Shown here in pieces: positions 6,318 to 14,009 of a stretch of 32,149 bases of DNA. The DNA comes from JABWBR01 sp036741235. Lineage in GTDB: Bacteria; Bacteroidota; Bacteroidia; Chitinophagales; Saprospiraceae. Where the stretch lies: NCBI GenBank assembly GCA_036741235.1, contig DAINSQ010000039.1, positions 1 through 32,149 on the forward strand. The letters are read 5' to 3'. The notes below the pieces were generated by a model, which ran no database searches, was not told the DNA's origin, and saw nothing but the letters and a program-made list of their open reading frames with translations. Made by a program: the position numbers and the translations under genes. Every line of letters starts with the position of its first letter. Within the stretch, counting starts at the first letter, position 1.

Positions 6318-9300
6318 CTATAGGGCCTCGCCGATGCGCCCATCAAAAAGCTTGTCGAGATGTTGCCGGAGTAGTAATTGGGGCGACTGCTCGAGGTTAT
6401 TGTATTTTAACTTGAAAACAGTATCTTTCAGCTCCTGACGGCTAACGACTCTTCTGGGAGAGAGTTTGCGGAATACATCCTGCCTGTGTATTTTTTCAGG
6501 AGTCTGAAGGGATTCAGGATTAAAAACTACAAGATAGAGGTGTTCTTTGCCATCAACAGTTATCCAACGCTGCAGACCTTCTTCGCCTTGAAAATAAAGT
6601 TGAGCGCACAGGCCGCTGATGGCAAGTTCTACGCCGAAGCATACGTCGCCGGGTATCAGACCTTGAATACCGGTTTCGTTATTAGGCAGGGCGACCGGCG
6701 TTTTTACATATGCCTCTCTGATCTGGCGATTGGCAAGCAGTTCATTGTAGTAGCTATCGCGATACCAAACGGCCTGTCCATTGTATTTCCAGCCTTTTTC
6801 GGAAATGACCTCGAGGTAAAATTGCACTAGCGGCTCTACATTTGCGCCGTAAATCCCCAGATGACAGTAATTATACTGGGGGAACATCCGGCCGAGTAAA
6901 TCGAGCTGAAAACTTTTGAGTTGATTTTCCCAATCTTTGAGGAGTTGCTGGACGGCCGGGTTAAATTTTTCCAGCCCAAGTCTGGCAAGGCACAAACTCG
7001 ATTCTACGGTTTCAATATCTTGCTGAAGGGCGTTCATTTTTTTTTGCAGATCGTACAACGCATTGAGTTTTCGCACCAATTGTTCCTGCTGCCAGAATGC
7101 ATTTTGCATCACTTGCTGTTGTCGTTCCAGCAGCGCTATTTCGTTGGTGAGATAAACGTAGCAATGTCCTTCTGATAGCGAATGTATTTTTCGGCGCAGG
7201 AACCCCGCATATTCGGCATAGCTGTCTTTCTCGAGTTCTGCTATGAGCAATTCGAGTCCTTCGGGGTCTGCATAAGCGTTAACATGTAGCGTGCCGCTTT
7301 CTATCGCCATATTGACGATGATGCGCTCTTCAGCGTCTTGCGCATTAAGGGCTTTGGCCAGTGGTATGAGCAATTGCTGCCTGATGGTGCGCTGGAGTTG
7401 GCGAGCTCCATATTGCGGGGCATAACCGGCAATAGCAAGGTGCTCGTAAACCTCATCGGCGATATGCAGATCGAGGCTGCGGAAGCGGATGCCTTCCCGT
7501 TGCAATACGCCCTCAATTTCCCGGTTGACGATAGCGCGCATCAACTCGCTGTCGAGCGGAGAAAAAACGAGTATCTGGTCGATGCGATTGTACATTTCAG
7601 GCCGGAAAAAACGCTGGGCTTCTCTGATAAAGGTTTCCCTCAAATCGTCAGGATGATGCCCTGGGTGTTGAATATTTATAGGATTATGGCGCATTTTGTC
7701 GGCGCCTATATTGGACGTCAGAATAATTACACAGCTGCAGAAATTGATAATATTGCCCCGGCTATCGGTCAGGCGCCCTTCACTGAGCATTTGCAGCAAC
7801 AGATCGAAAAACGAGGCGTCGGCTTTTTCAATTTCGTCAAATAATATCACGCTGAACGGCGACTTGCGAATGGCGGCGGTAAGTAGCCCATCTTCCTGAG
7901 CGTTGATTCCTAAAAGCCGCGCTACGCTTAAAAAGTCGGCATATTCGCTCATGTCGAAGCGTTGCATACGCCGGCGATCGCCAAACATAAATTCGGCGAT
8001 CAATTTGGCCATCTCTGTTTTGCCCACGCCAGTAGGCCCTACAAATAAAAGCGAGGCAATAGGCTGCCCTGACTTTGTAAGCGCCGTTTTGATGGAGGCC
8101 ATCAGGTTGATGACCCTGTCAATGGCGTCGGATTGACCAAAAAGATTGCCTTTAAAGAAAGCTTCGATATGTTGCAAGCGCAGCTCAATGTCGGGATCGA
8201 CCATAAACAGAGGCAGGCCGCTTTCTTCGCAAAAAGCCCGGATAATATCGGTACGGGTGATAAGTCCGGAATCGCTGATGCTGCGCAGCTGCCCCGATAA
8301 CAGGCGCTCCATGAACCGGATAGGCTTTCCCGGCAGGCCCGAATAAGGGTTAAAGCGGCTGGTGAGCCGAATGAGTTCTTTGATGCCGTCTTCCTGCACC
8401 TTCACGCCTACCTGCGCTGCGTTGTGCTGCACTTTTTGATAGATGATTGATTCCAAAGCCTGGCCTTGAGGCTGGACGATGCGGATCATTCTGAACAGGG
8501 AGACGAACTGCGGGCTTTGCAATTCGATACGCGCCAGTTCGTCTTCCGTGCATTCGGCAATAAGGGTAATTTCGCCCCTGCTGATATAGCCCTGAAGGTA
8601 TTCGGCGACGCTGAGCGCGTTGCCTACGGAACGGCCCACTTCAAACAAGTCGGATAAATTGCGCACAAACAGCCAGTCGCCCAACTCACTTAGTTCTTTA
8701 CACAGGTATGCAATGTTATCTTGCCAATCGGTGTCTCCGGCCAGCTCTTTGATCAGTACGGAGGCTGTTGTTTCCCATATTTTGCGTTTAAAACCCGACA
8801 ATCCGAGTTGGCGTGCCGCTTCCCAAACCAGCGTGGTTTTACCCACGCCGGAGGGGCCCACCAGCAGGATATTGTTGTTAAATTGGTCCTTGAAAGCCTG
8901 GAGCAGATCGTCGAGTTCCTTATTCAGCCCATATAGCTGCCTTTCGCCGGCTTGCAGTAATTGCGCAATTTGGGGCAGCCATTCGCGAGTGGGAGCTTCC
9001 AGAAATCGGTCTATTTCTATTTGTGAAGGCACTTGAAGTTGCAGGGGTTCCGTCAGCAATTCAACAAAATCGAACCAGATTGATGAAACGATTTTCTGAA
9101 CGGCAGCAAGTTTCTTCTGCCTGTTAAATGACATTCGGATGGTTTCCTGCAAGCGCCCCGGCAATTCGCCGGCTTCGGCGGCATAAGCTTCCGCACCCAA
9201 TGCCGGCACAATACCCCAGTAACCGTTGTTTTGCTGGTTGAAGAAATAGTCAAAAGTCAACTCAAAAGCCGGAAAACTGATACCGTCGGCAGCGGCGGGG

Positions 9301-9539
9301 AAAGATACGCTGAGGTCGCCTTTAATAAAATCGCCGGTTGTAAGCTCTTGAAGCAACAGTTCGAATTGGCCTTTGTGCAGTACTTCTCGCTGTAATTCGG
9401 CGGCGTATCTTTTGGAAAGTACGGTCATAGGCTCGCCAATACTCATCACCTCCTTGTCTTTTAGGGGTATGGTTAGTTTGGCTCCAGTGTTGAAGTGAAG
9501 CCTGAAGGCCCGAAATGGAAGCTGAATGGTATGCGCCAT
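6318..9539 (-). CDS. Divergent Clp/Hsp100-like double AAA+ protein with a degenerate first ring
   Basis: The 1073-residue protein keeps the two-ring plan of ClpB/ClpC. Ring 1 has an intact Walker A (GPSGVGKT, 228-235), but the Walker B Asp-Glu is replaced by Arg293-Asn294 (LFVRN), and the arginine-finger site reads FVSLF. Ring 2 looks catalytic: Walker A GPTGVGKT (501-508), Walker B Asp568-Glu569, sensor Asn610, arginine finger Arg652 and sensor-2 Arg713. The ring-2 pore loop, normally GYVG with a substrate-gripping aromatic, is shortened to GINAQEDG. The first 215 residues are not the Clp-N repeat. Residues 765-1073 are an added region: a coiled coil, then a part containing GEEGLQRW that faintly recalls release-factor PCRF domains. 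A ClpP docking loop was not recognized. A second protein of the same design lies at 14002-17220. Its role is unknown; a remodelling machine rather than a protease partner is my inference. Confidence 0.85.
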   Translation of the reverse strand: MAHTIQLPFRAFRLHFNTGAKLTIPLKDKEVMSIGEPMTVLSKRYAAELQREVLHKGQFELLLQELTTGDFIKGDLSVSFPAAADGISFPAFELTFDYFFNQQNNGYWGIVPALGAEAYAAEAGELPGRLQETIRMSFNRQKKLAAVQKIVSSIWFDFVELLTEPLQLQVPSQIEIDRFLEAPTREWLPQIAQLLQAGERQLYGLNKELDDLLQAFKDQFNNNILLVGPSGVGKTTLVWEAARQLGLSGFKRKIWETTASVLIKELAGDTDWQDNIAYLCKELSELGDWLFVRNLSDLFEVGRSVGNALSVAEYLQGYISRGEITLIAECTEDELARIELQSPQFVSLFRMIRIVQPQGQALESIIYQKVQHNAAQVGVKVQEDGIKELIRLTSRFNPYSGLPGKPIRFMERLLSGQLRSISDSGLITRTDIIRAFCEESGLPLFMVDPDIELRLQHIEAFFKGNLFGQSDAIDRVINLMASIKTALTKSGQPIASLLFVGPTGVGKTEMAKLIAEFMFGDRRRMQRFDMSEYADFLSVARLLGINAQEDGLLTAAIRKSPFSVILFDEIEKADASFFDLLLQMLSEGRLTDSRGNIINFCSCVIILTSNIGADKMRHNPINIQHPGHHPDDLRETFIREAQRFFRPEMYNRIDQILVFSPLDSELMRAIVNREIEGVLQREGIRFRSLDLHIADEVYEHLAIAGYAPQYGARQLQRTIRQQLLIPLAKALNAQDAEERIIVNMAIESGTLHVNAYADPEGLELLIAELEKDSYAEYAGFLRRKIHSLSEGHCYVYLTNEIALLERQQQVMQNAFWQQEQLVRKLNALYDLQKKMNALQQDIETVESSLCLARLGLEKFNPAVQQLLKDWENQLKSFQLDLLGRMFPQYNYCHLGIYGANVEPLVQFYLEVISEKGWKYNGQAVWYRDSYYNELLANRQIREAYVKTPVALPNNETGIQGLIPGDVCFGVELAISGLCAQLYFQGEEGLQRWITVDGKEHLYLVVFNPESLQTPEKIHRQDVFRKLSPRRVVSRQELKDTVFKLKYNNLEQSPQLLLRQHLDKLFDGRIGEAL

Positions 9540-9625
9540 GCTAGCCCTGCTTCAAATTGGGGCTAAAATACACAGTATAAGCCATTGAAAAGTTATTTAA
9601 TCAAAATAAACTATCGCGCAAATCT

Positions 9626-10141
9626 TCAAAATCTTTGCAACAGTTGCTGATAAATATGCTCGCAAAGCGCTGGCACGGGCAAAGTGGCGGGAACAGTGAG
9701 TTGCGCCTGTCGATAATAGGGGAGGCGTTCCTGCATTTTTCGGTTTATGTATTGCGGGAGGGTATCAGCTGAAAGCGCTTGGAGCAGCGGTCGTTTTGTC
9801 ATTTCAGGCAGCAGCCTGTCTGCCAGAATAGAGGTAGGCACATCCAAAAAAATGGTCAAGCCGTGGAGATTCATCCATTTCATGTTGTCGAAAAAACAGG
9901 GAGTTCCACCGCCGCATGCAAATACGGCCTGTTGCATTGACGCAGTTTGTAGCAAAACGTCGCGTTCGCGTTCGCGAAATGCAGGTTCGCCAAAGCGCTC
10001 GAATTGTTCACTGATAGTAAGGCTGTGCAGGTCGACAAGTACCTCGTCCAGGTCAACAAACGGATACGATAACAGCCTTGCGAGGCCGGCGCCAACTTGC
10101 GTTTTACCGCTTCCCATAAAACCGGTGAGGTAAACTCGCAT
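9626..10141 (-). CDS. aroK: Shikimate kinase
   Basis: Shikimate kinase phosphorylates shikimate with ATP in the aromatic amino acid pathway, in the cytoplasm. The 171-residue protein has the P-loop GFMGSGKT (7-14), an acidic shikimate-binding stretch FVDLDE near residue 28, the FRERE arginine-glutamate motif, the CGGGTP loop and a lid region with TKRPLL. The length is normal. It starts at ATG 10141 and runs divergently from the DUF1573 lipoprotein gene. Its stop lies 86 bases from the start of the Clp-like gene on the same strand, so read-through into that gene is possible. Confidence 0.93.
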   Translation of the reverse strand: MRVYLTGFMGSGKTQVGAGLARLLSYPFVDLDEVLVDLHSLTISEQFERFGEPAFRERERDVLLQTASMQQAVFACGGGTPCFFDNMKWMNLHGLTIFLDVPTSILADRLLPEMTKRPLLQALSADTLPQYINRKMQERLPYYRQAQLTVPATLPVPALCEHIYQQLLQRF

Positions 10142-10218
10142 GCTAAAGGTTATGTTCTATTAATGGAATGCAACATCTTCGCCTTTTGTTTGGTTTTTTC
10201 TATTACGGTAAAAAGGTA

Positions 10219-10226
10219 TACTTTTG
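10219..10226 (+). promoter_or_regulatory. Bacteroidota-type -7 box (TACTTTTG) before the DUF1573 gene
   Basis: TACTTTTG matches TAnnTTTG exactly and ends 20 bases before the ATG at 10247, leaving a short leader. Upstream there are TTTG motifs at 10185 and 10189, but their spacing (26-30 bases) is longer than the usual 19 or so. Confidence 0.4.
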
Positions 10227-10246
10227 TGCAGTCAACGTATAATACC

Positions 10247-10732
10247 ATGAAATCGCATGTAGTGTTTTGTGGATTGATCCTGCTTGTAGCAGCTTGCAAT
10301 CAATCGGTCAACGAAAAATCATTTGAATCGATTTCTACGGAGGGACAGCCCTCCAATGCCGATATCATAAGGAACCCGGTGTCGGCCACAGCGCCGCTCG
10401 ACACGGTAAATGTCGCAAAAATCCGGTTTGATTCAACTACCTATCATTTTGGAGAAGTGTATGAGGGCGACGTGGTGCAATACCGCTTTGAATTTACCAA
10501 TACAGGTAAAGTGCCCTTGGTAATCAGCGATGCGCGTTCTACCTGCGGTTGTACGGTGCCTGAATGGCCGAAGTCGCCTATCGCCCCCGGGCAAAAAGAA
10601 GCGATAGCTGTTCGATTTGATACGAAGGGGAAATCAGGACGTCAAAGCAAACCTGTTACTATTACGGCCAATACTTACCCAAGCACTACACAATTGTACC
10701 TGACGGGTATGGTCAGCGCCGCTGCGCAGTAA
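10247..10732 (+). CDS. Lipoprotein with a DUF1573 (Ig-like) domain
   Basis: The 161-residue protein starts with a lipoprotein signal: a short hydrophobic stretch and the lipobox VAAC with the lipidated Cys at residue 17. After a linker of about 45 residues comes a DUF1573 domain with the family pattern YHFGEVYEGDVVQYRFEFTN, then the STCGCTVPEWP segment and SPIAPGQ. DUF1573 domains have an Ig-like fold related to ASH/PapD-like modules; their exact task is not known. ATG 10247 was chosen over an upstream in-frame ATG at 10097 because it begins the signal peptide and follows a promoter-like box. The order DUF1573, yajC, ybbR is common in Bacteroidota, which suggests an envelope or secretion link. 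Confidence 0.88.
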   Translation: MKSHVVFCGLILLVAACNQSVNEKSFESISTEGQPSNADIIRNPVSATAPLDTVNVAKIRFDSTTYHFGEVYEGDVVQYRFEFTNTGKVPLVISDARSTCGCTVPEWPKSPIAPGQKEAIAVRFDTKGKSGRQSKPVTITANTYPSTTQLYLTGMVSAAAQ

Positions 10733-10765
10733 TCTTTTTAATAATTCACTGATAAACAAATAAAT

Positions 10766-11131
10766 ATGTTTTTTGAATCACTTCTTTTGCAATCTGCCGG
10801 TAATGCCGGTACAATCAACCTGATATTTTTCGGCGCGATGATCCTGATTTTCTGGCTGTTTCTTATTCGTCCGCAAGCGCGCAAACAACGCGAGCAACGC
10901 AACTTCATGGAAAGCCTGCAAAAAGGAGAGGAGATCGTTACCTCCAGCGGTATTATCGGCCGTATCAATAAAATTGATGGGGAGATTATTACCCTCGAAG
11001 TAGCCAACAAGGTGTTTATTCGTATAACTAAAAACGCTGTTTCAAAAGAAATGACGGATGCACTTTATGGCGCTGACAAGAGTAAAAAAGTTGCTACGCC
11101 TGCCTCAAATACTGAAGAGACCACAGATTAA
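10766..11131 (+). CDS. yajC: YajC, preprotein translocase accessory subunit
   Basis: YajC joins SecDF in the inner membrane and assists the Sec translocon. The 121-residue protein has one membrane helix (about residues 18-34, LIFFGAMILIFWLFLI) followed by the hallmark RPQARKQREQ. The cytoplasmic domain includes the family stretch GEEIVTSSGIIGRI and ends with a low-complexity acidic tail. It begins 33 bases after the DUF1573 stop. Its end overlaps the ybbR-like gene in another frame, so the genes are probably translated together. Confidence 0.93.
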   Translation: MFFESLLLQSAGNAGTINLIFFGAMILIFWLFLIRPQARKQREQRNFMESLQKGEEIVTSSGIIGRINKIDGEIITLEVANKVFIRITKNAVSKEMTDALYGADKSKKVATPASNTEETTD

Positions 11132-12044
11132 GCTGTCGGAAGATCGCGCAATCCTGCTGGTTTGTATAGGTATTGCCCTGGCGTTTTGGCTGTTGGTCAA
11201 ACTCTCTCAAACCTATAAGGTGATCAGGGAGGTTGACCTATCTCTTCGCGTGCCCAATGGAAAAGCCCTTGCAGCGCCCGCACCGGCAGCGCTGAAAGTG
11301 GAATTGGAAGGCTCCGGATGGCAGTTGATGTTCGAATACTTGATGAATGCCAGACACAATCTGGTGTATGAAATCAAAAATCAACGCGAAACAGCGATCA
11401 GCCGGATCAGGTTGGAAGAGGATATTCAGCGCAAACTGGCTTCTGACGGCTTGAAGGTGCTGGATATTAATATTGACAACATATCGCTGCAACTCGAAGA
11501 TAAAGTTACAAAAAAAGTGCCGGTGGCCCTGTTGTCCCGCCTTACTTTTGCGCCTGAACACGAGTTGCAGCGCGAGGTATTGCTCAGCCCCGATAGCGTT
11601 ACCGTGAGCGGCCCCGCCTCTCAACTCCAACTGCTGTTTTCGTGGCCTACCGACTCGCTGGTGCTCTATCAACTTAACGACCGGATACAGCGCGCCATCG
11701 CGCTCAGAAAACCTCCGGCGGGCATTGAATTGAGCCATCATGAGGTGTTAGCCGATATTGCAGTAGAGCAATTTACCGAAAAATGGCTGTTTGTCCCCCT
11801 TACGGTCGCACACCTGTCGGACAGCTTGAAGTTTTTTCCCGACAAGGTTAAACTTACCTGCGTGGTGGGATTGAGCCGATACAACGATCTTCAACCCGGC
11901 GATTTTACCCTTTTAGCGGATTTACACGACTTTTCTCCCGCAAAAGGCTCAAATACGGCGCCGATTGTGCTGGCCCGGCAGCCATACTACGTCCGCAATG
12001 TTTATTATACCCCGCAATCGGTAGAATTTTATATCCTCAAGTAA
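11058..12044 (+). CDS. YbbR/CdaR-like membrane-anchored protein
   Basis: The protein has a cytoplasmic N-terminus, one membrane helix (about residues 30-50, ILLVCIGIALAFWLLVKLS) and an extracytoplasmic part with repeated beta-rich segments. The stretch VTVSGPASQLQ is typical of YbbR domains. In Gram-positive bacteria YbbR (CdaR) regulates the diadenylate cyclase CdaA; in Bacteroidota the role is less clear, and no cyclase lies here. The start is uncertain: ATG at 11058 or 11067 would overlap yajC by 74 or 65 bases. No later ATG precedes the membrane helix. The conserved helix and downstream part do not depend on this choice. Confidence 0.8.
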   Translation: MHFMALTRVKKLLRLPQILKRPQIKLSEDRAILLVCIGIALAFWLLVKLSQTYKVIREVDLSLRVPNGKALAAPAPAALKVELEGSGWQLMFEYLMNARHNLVYEIKNQRETAISRIRLEEDIQRKLASDGLKVLDINIDNISLQLEDKVTKKVPVALLSRLTFAPEHELQREVLLSPDSVTVSGPASQLQLLFSWPTDSLVLYQLNDRIQRAIALRKPPAGIELSHHEVLADIAVEQFTEKWLFVPLTVAHLSDSLKFFPDKVKLTCVVGLSRYNDLQPGDFTLLADLHDFSPAKGSNTAPIVLARQPYYVRNVYYTPQSVEFYILK

Positions 12045-12077
12045 TTTTGTTACCTTGTACCTGTAAAACCGGCAATT

Positions 12078-14009
12078 TTGATCACCCAAAAAAGCGTACA
12101 GGAGATACTGGATACCGCCCGAGTGGAAGAAGTCATCCAGGATTTTGTCACCCTGCGCAGGCGAGGCGTTAACCTTATTGGCAATTGCCCCTTTCACCAC
12201 GAGAAAACGCCTTCTTTTATCGTTTCCCCTGCTAAAAATATCTATAAGTGTTTCGGATGCGGCCGTGCAGGCAACGCCGTTCAGTTTCTGATGGACCACG
12301 AGCACTTTACCTTTCCCGAAGCGCTGCGCTATCTGGCCAAAAAATACGGACTGGAAGTGGAGGAAGTGGTTCCTTCAGCAGAGCAACAGGAGGAGCAGCA
12401 GTACCACGACAGCCTGTTTATCGTCAATCAATATGCGCAACAATACTTTCAGGATCAGCTCTTTAACACGCCTACTGGAAAAAGCGTAGGCCTTGGGTAT
12501 TTTAAAGAACGAGGATTTCTCGAAGATACGGTGCGCAAATTCGGCTTGGGTTTTGCCCCCGATCAAAAAGACGCCTTCACCGCCAAAGCGGTCAGCGAAG
12601 GTTATAACATCGAATTACTGCGCAAACTTGGCCTGACGACTCAGTTTGACCGCGATTTTTTCCGCAACAGGGTAATGTTTACCATCCACAACCTGTCGGG
12701 AAAACCGGTTGCCTTCGCCGGTCGCATTATGGTCAAAGACGCTAAAGCGCCTAAGTATATCAACTCTCCAGAAACCGATATTTATTCGAAAAGCAAGGTG
12801 CTTTACGGCGCCTTTTTTGCCAAACAAGCTATCCGCAAGGCCGATGAATGTATCCTGGTAGAAGGTTATACCGACGTCATCTCCTTGCACCAGTCCGGCA
12901 TTGAAAATGTGGTAGCATCCTCGGGTACCTCGCTGACCGTTGATCAGATCAGGCTTGTCAAACGCTACACGCCCAATGTAAAAGTACTCTTCGACGGCGA
13001 TAGCGCCGGTATCAAAGCAGCGCTACGCGGCATTGATATGCTGCTGGAGCAGGATGTTAACGTACGTGTTGTGCTGCTGCCCGACGGCGAAGACCCCGAT
13101 TCCTATCTGCGAAAGGTGGGCATAACGGCCTTCCAAACCTACCTCGAACAAGCCTCTAAAGATTTTATACTGTTCAAAGCCGACCTGCTGCTCAAGGAAG
13201 CCGGCAATGAACCTATTAAACGCACGGAACTGCTCAAGGATATTATCGAAAGTATTAGTAAAATCCCTGATCCGCTCAAGCGAGCAATGTATGTAAAGGA
13301 ATGCGCCCGTTTGTTTGAGGTTGACGAATCCATTTTGGTGCAGGAATCTAATAAATTGCTCACTAAAACAATGATCCAGCGCCGCCAGCAACAGGAGGCT
13401 CAACGACCTGACGAAGCGCCGCCCACCGATTTAACACCCCCGCCGGCGCCTTCCAGGCCCGGCGTAGGCCACGAGTTCAGGGAAATTGACCTGGTCCGAG
13501 TGCTTGTTAATTATGGCGGAGAATGGTACGACGCCGAAGAAAAAATTACAGTAGCAGCTTTTATTCTTCAAAATATAGAGGACGTGATGGACGAATTCGA
13601 CCACGCGCTTTATCGCCGCGTGGCCGAAGTATGCCTGGAAATGCTGGCTGCCAGGCAGCCCGTGCAGCAATCGTATTTCCTGCACCACCCTGATGAAGAG
13701 ATCCGAAAACTGGCTATGAATTTGTCTACGTCGCCCTACGAATACAGCGATAATTGGGCCCAACGCTGGGATATCTATTTGTCGCAGAAAATGCCTGATG
13801 ACAATTTCGTAAAAGATAGCGAACAGGCGCTTCGTTTGTTCCGTTTCCATAAAATTTTGCGATTGTGCGAAAAAACGCAACGTCAGATCGAGCAACTTCA
13901 ACAGCAACAAGAGTGGGATCAAGCCATTGCCCACCTCAAGGTAAAATCTCGCCTGGACCAGGTAAAAAAAGAGCTAGCCGCTCAGTTGGGGATTGTAGTA
14001 GCTAAGTAG
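12078..14009 (+). CDS. dnaG: DNA primase
   Basis: DnaG makes RNA primers for chromosome replication on the helicase DnaB. It has the N-terminal zinc finger (Cys37, His40, Cys58, Cys61 in CPFHHEKTPSF and YKCFGCG), the RNA polymerase core, the TOPRIM acidic motifs LVEGYTDV and FDGDSAG, and a C-terminal helicase-binding part. The length is 643 residues. The start is TTG at 12078: it aligns exactly with the usual DnaG N-terminus (ITQKSVQEILDTA) and no suitable ATG lies nearby. The 3' end overlaps the convergent Clp-like gene by 8 bases. Confidence 0.95.
   Translation: MITQKSVQEILDTARVEEVIQDFVTLRRRGVNLIGNCPFHHEKTPSFIVSPAKNIYKCFGCGRAGNAVQFLMDHEHFTFPEALRYLAKKYGLEVEEVVPSAEQQEEQQYHDSLFIVNQYAQQYFQDQLFNTPTGKSVGLGYFKERGFLEDTVRKFGLGFAPDQKDAFTAKAVSEGYNIELLRKLGLTTQFDRDFFRNRVMFTIHNLSGKPVAFAGRIMVKDAKAPKYINSPETDIYSKSKVLYGAFFAKQAIRKADECILVEGYTDVISLHQSGIENVVASSGTSLTVDQIRLVKRYTPNVKVLFDGDSAGIKAALRGIDMLLEQDVNVRVVLLPDGEDPDSYLRKVGITAFQTYLEQASKDFILFKADLLLKEAGNEPIKRTELLKDIIESISKIPDPLKRAMYVKECARLFEVDESILVQESNKLLTKTMIQRRQQQEAQRPDEAPPTDLTPPPAPSRPGVGHEFREIDLVRVLVNYGGEWYDAEEKITVAAFILQNIEDVMDEFDHALYRRVAEVCLEMLAARQPVQQSYFLHHPDEEIRKLAMNLSTSPYEYSDNWAQRWDIYLSQKMPDDNFVKDSEQALRLFRFHKILRLCEKTQRQIEQLQQQQEWDQAIAHLKVKSRLDQVKKELAAQLGIVVAK

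Noticed and set aside
6302..6320. A terminator right after the first Clp-like gene (AGCC and GGCT around a G run, then TTTTAA)
   Set aside because: The stem has only four base pairs and contains the stop codon, too weak to call as a feature.
12078..14009. Any shadow open frames within dnaG as separate genes
   Set aside because: They overlap a fully conserved DNA primase and show no features of their own.
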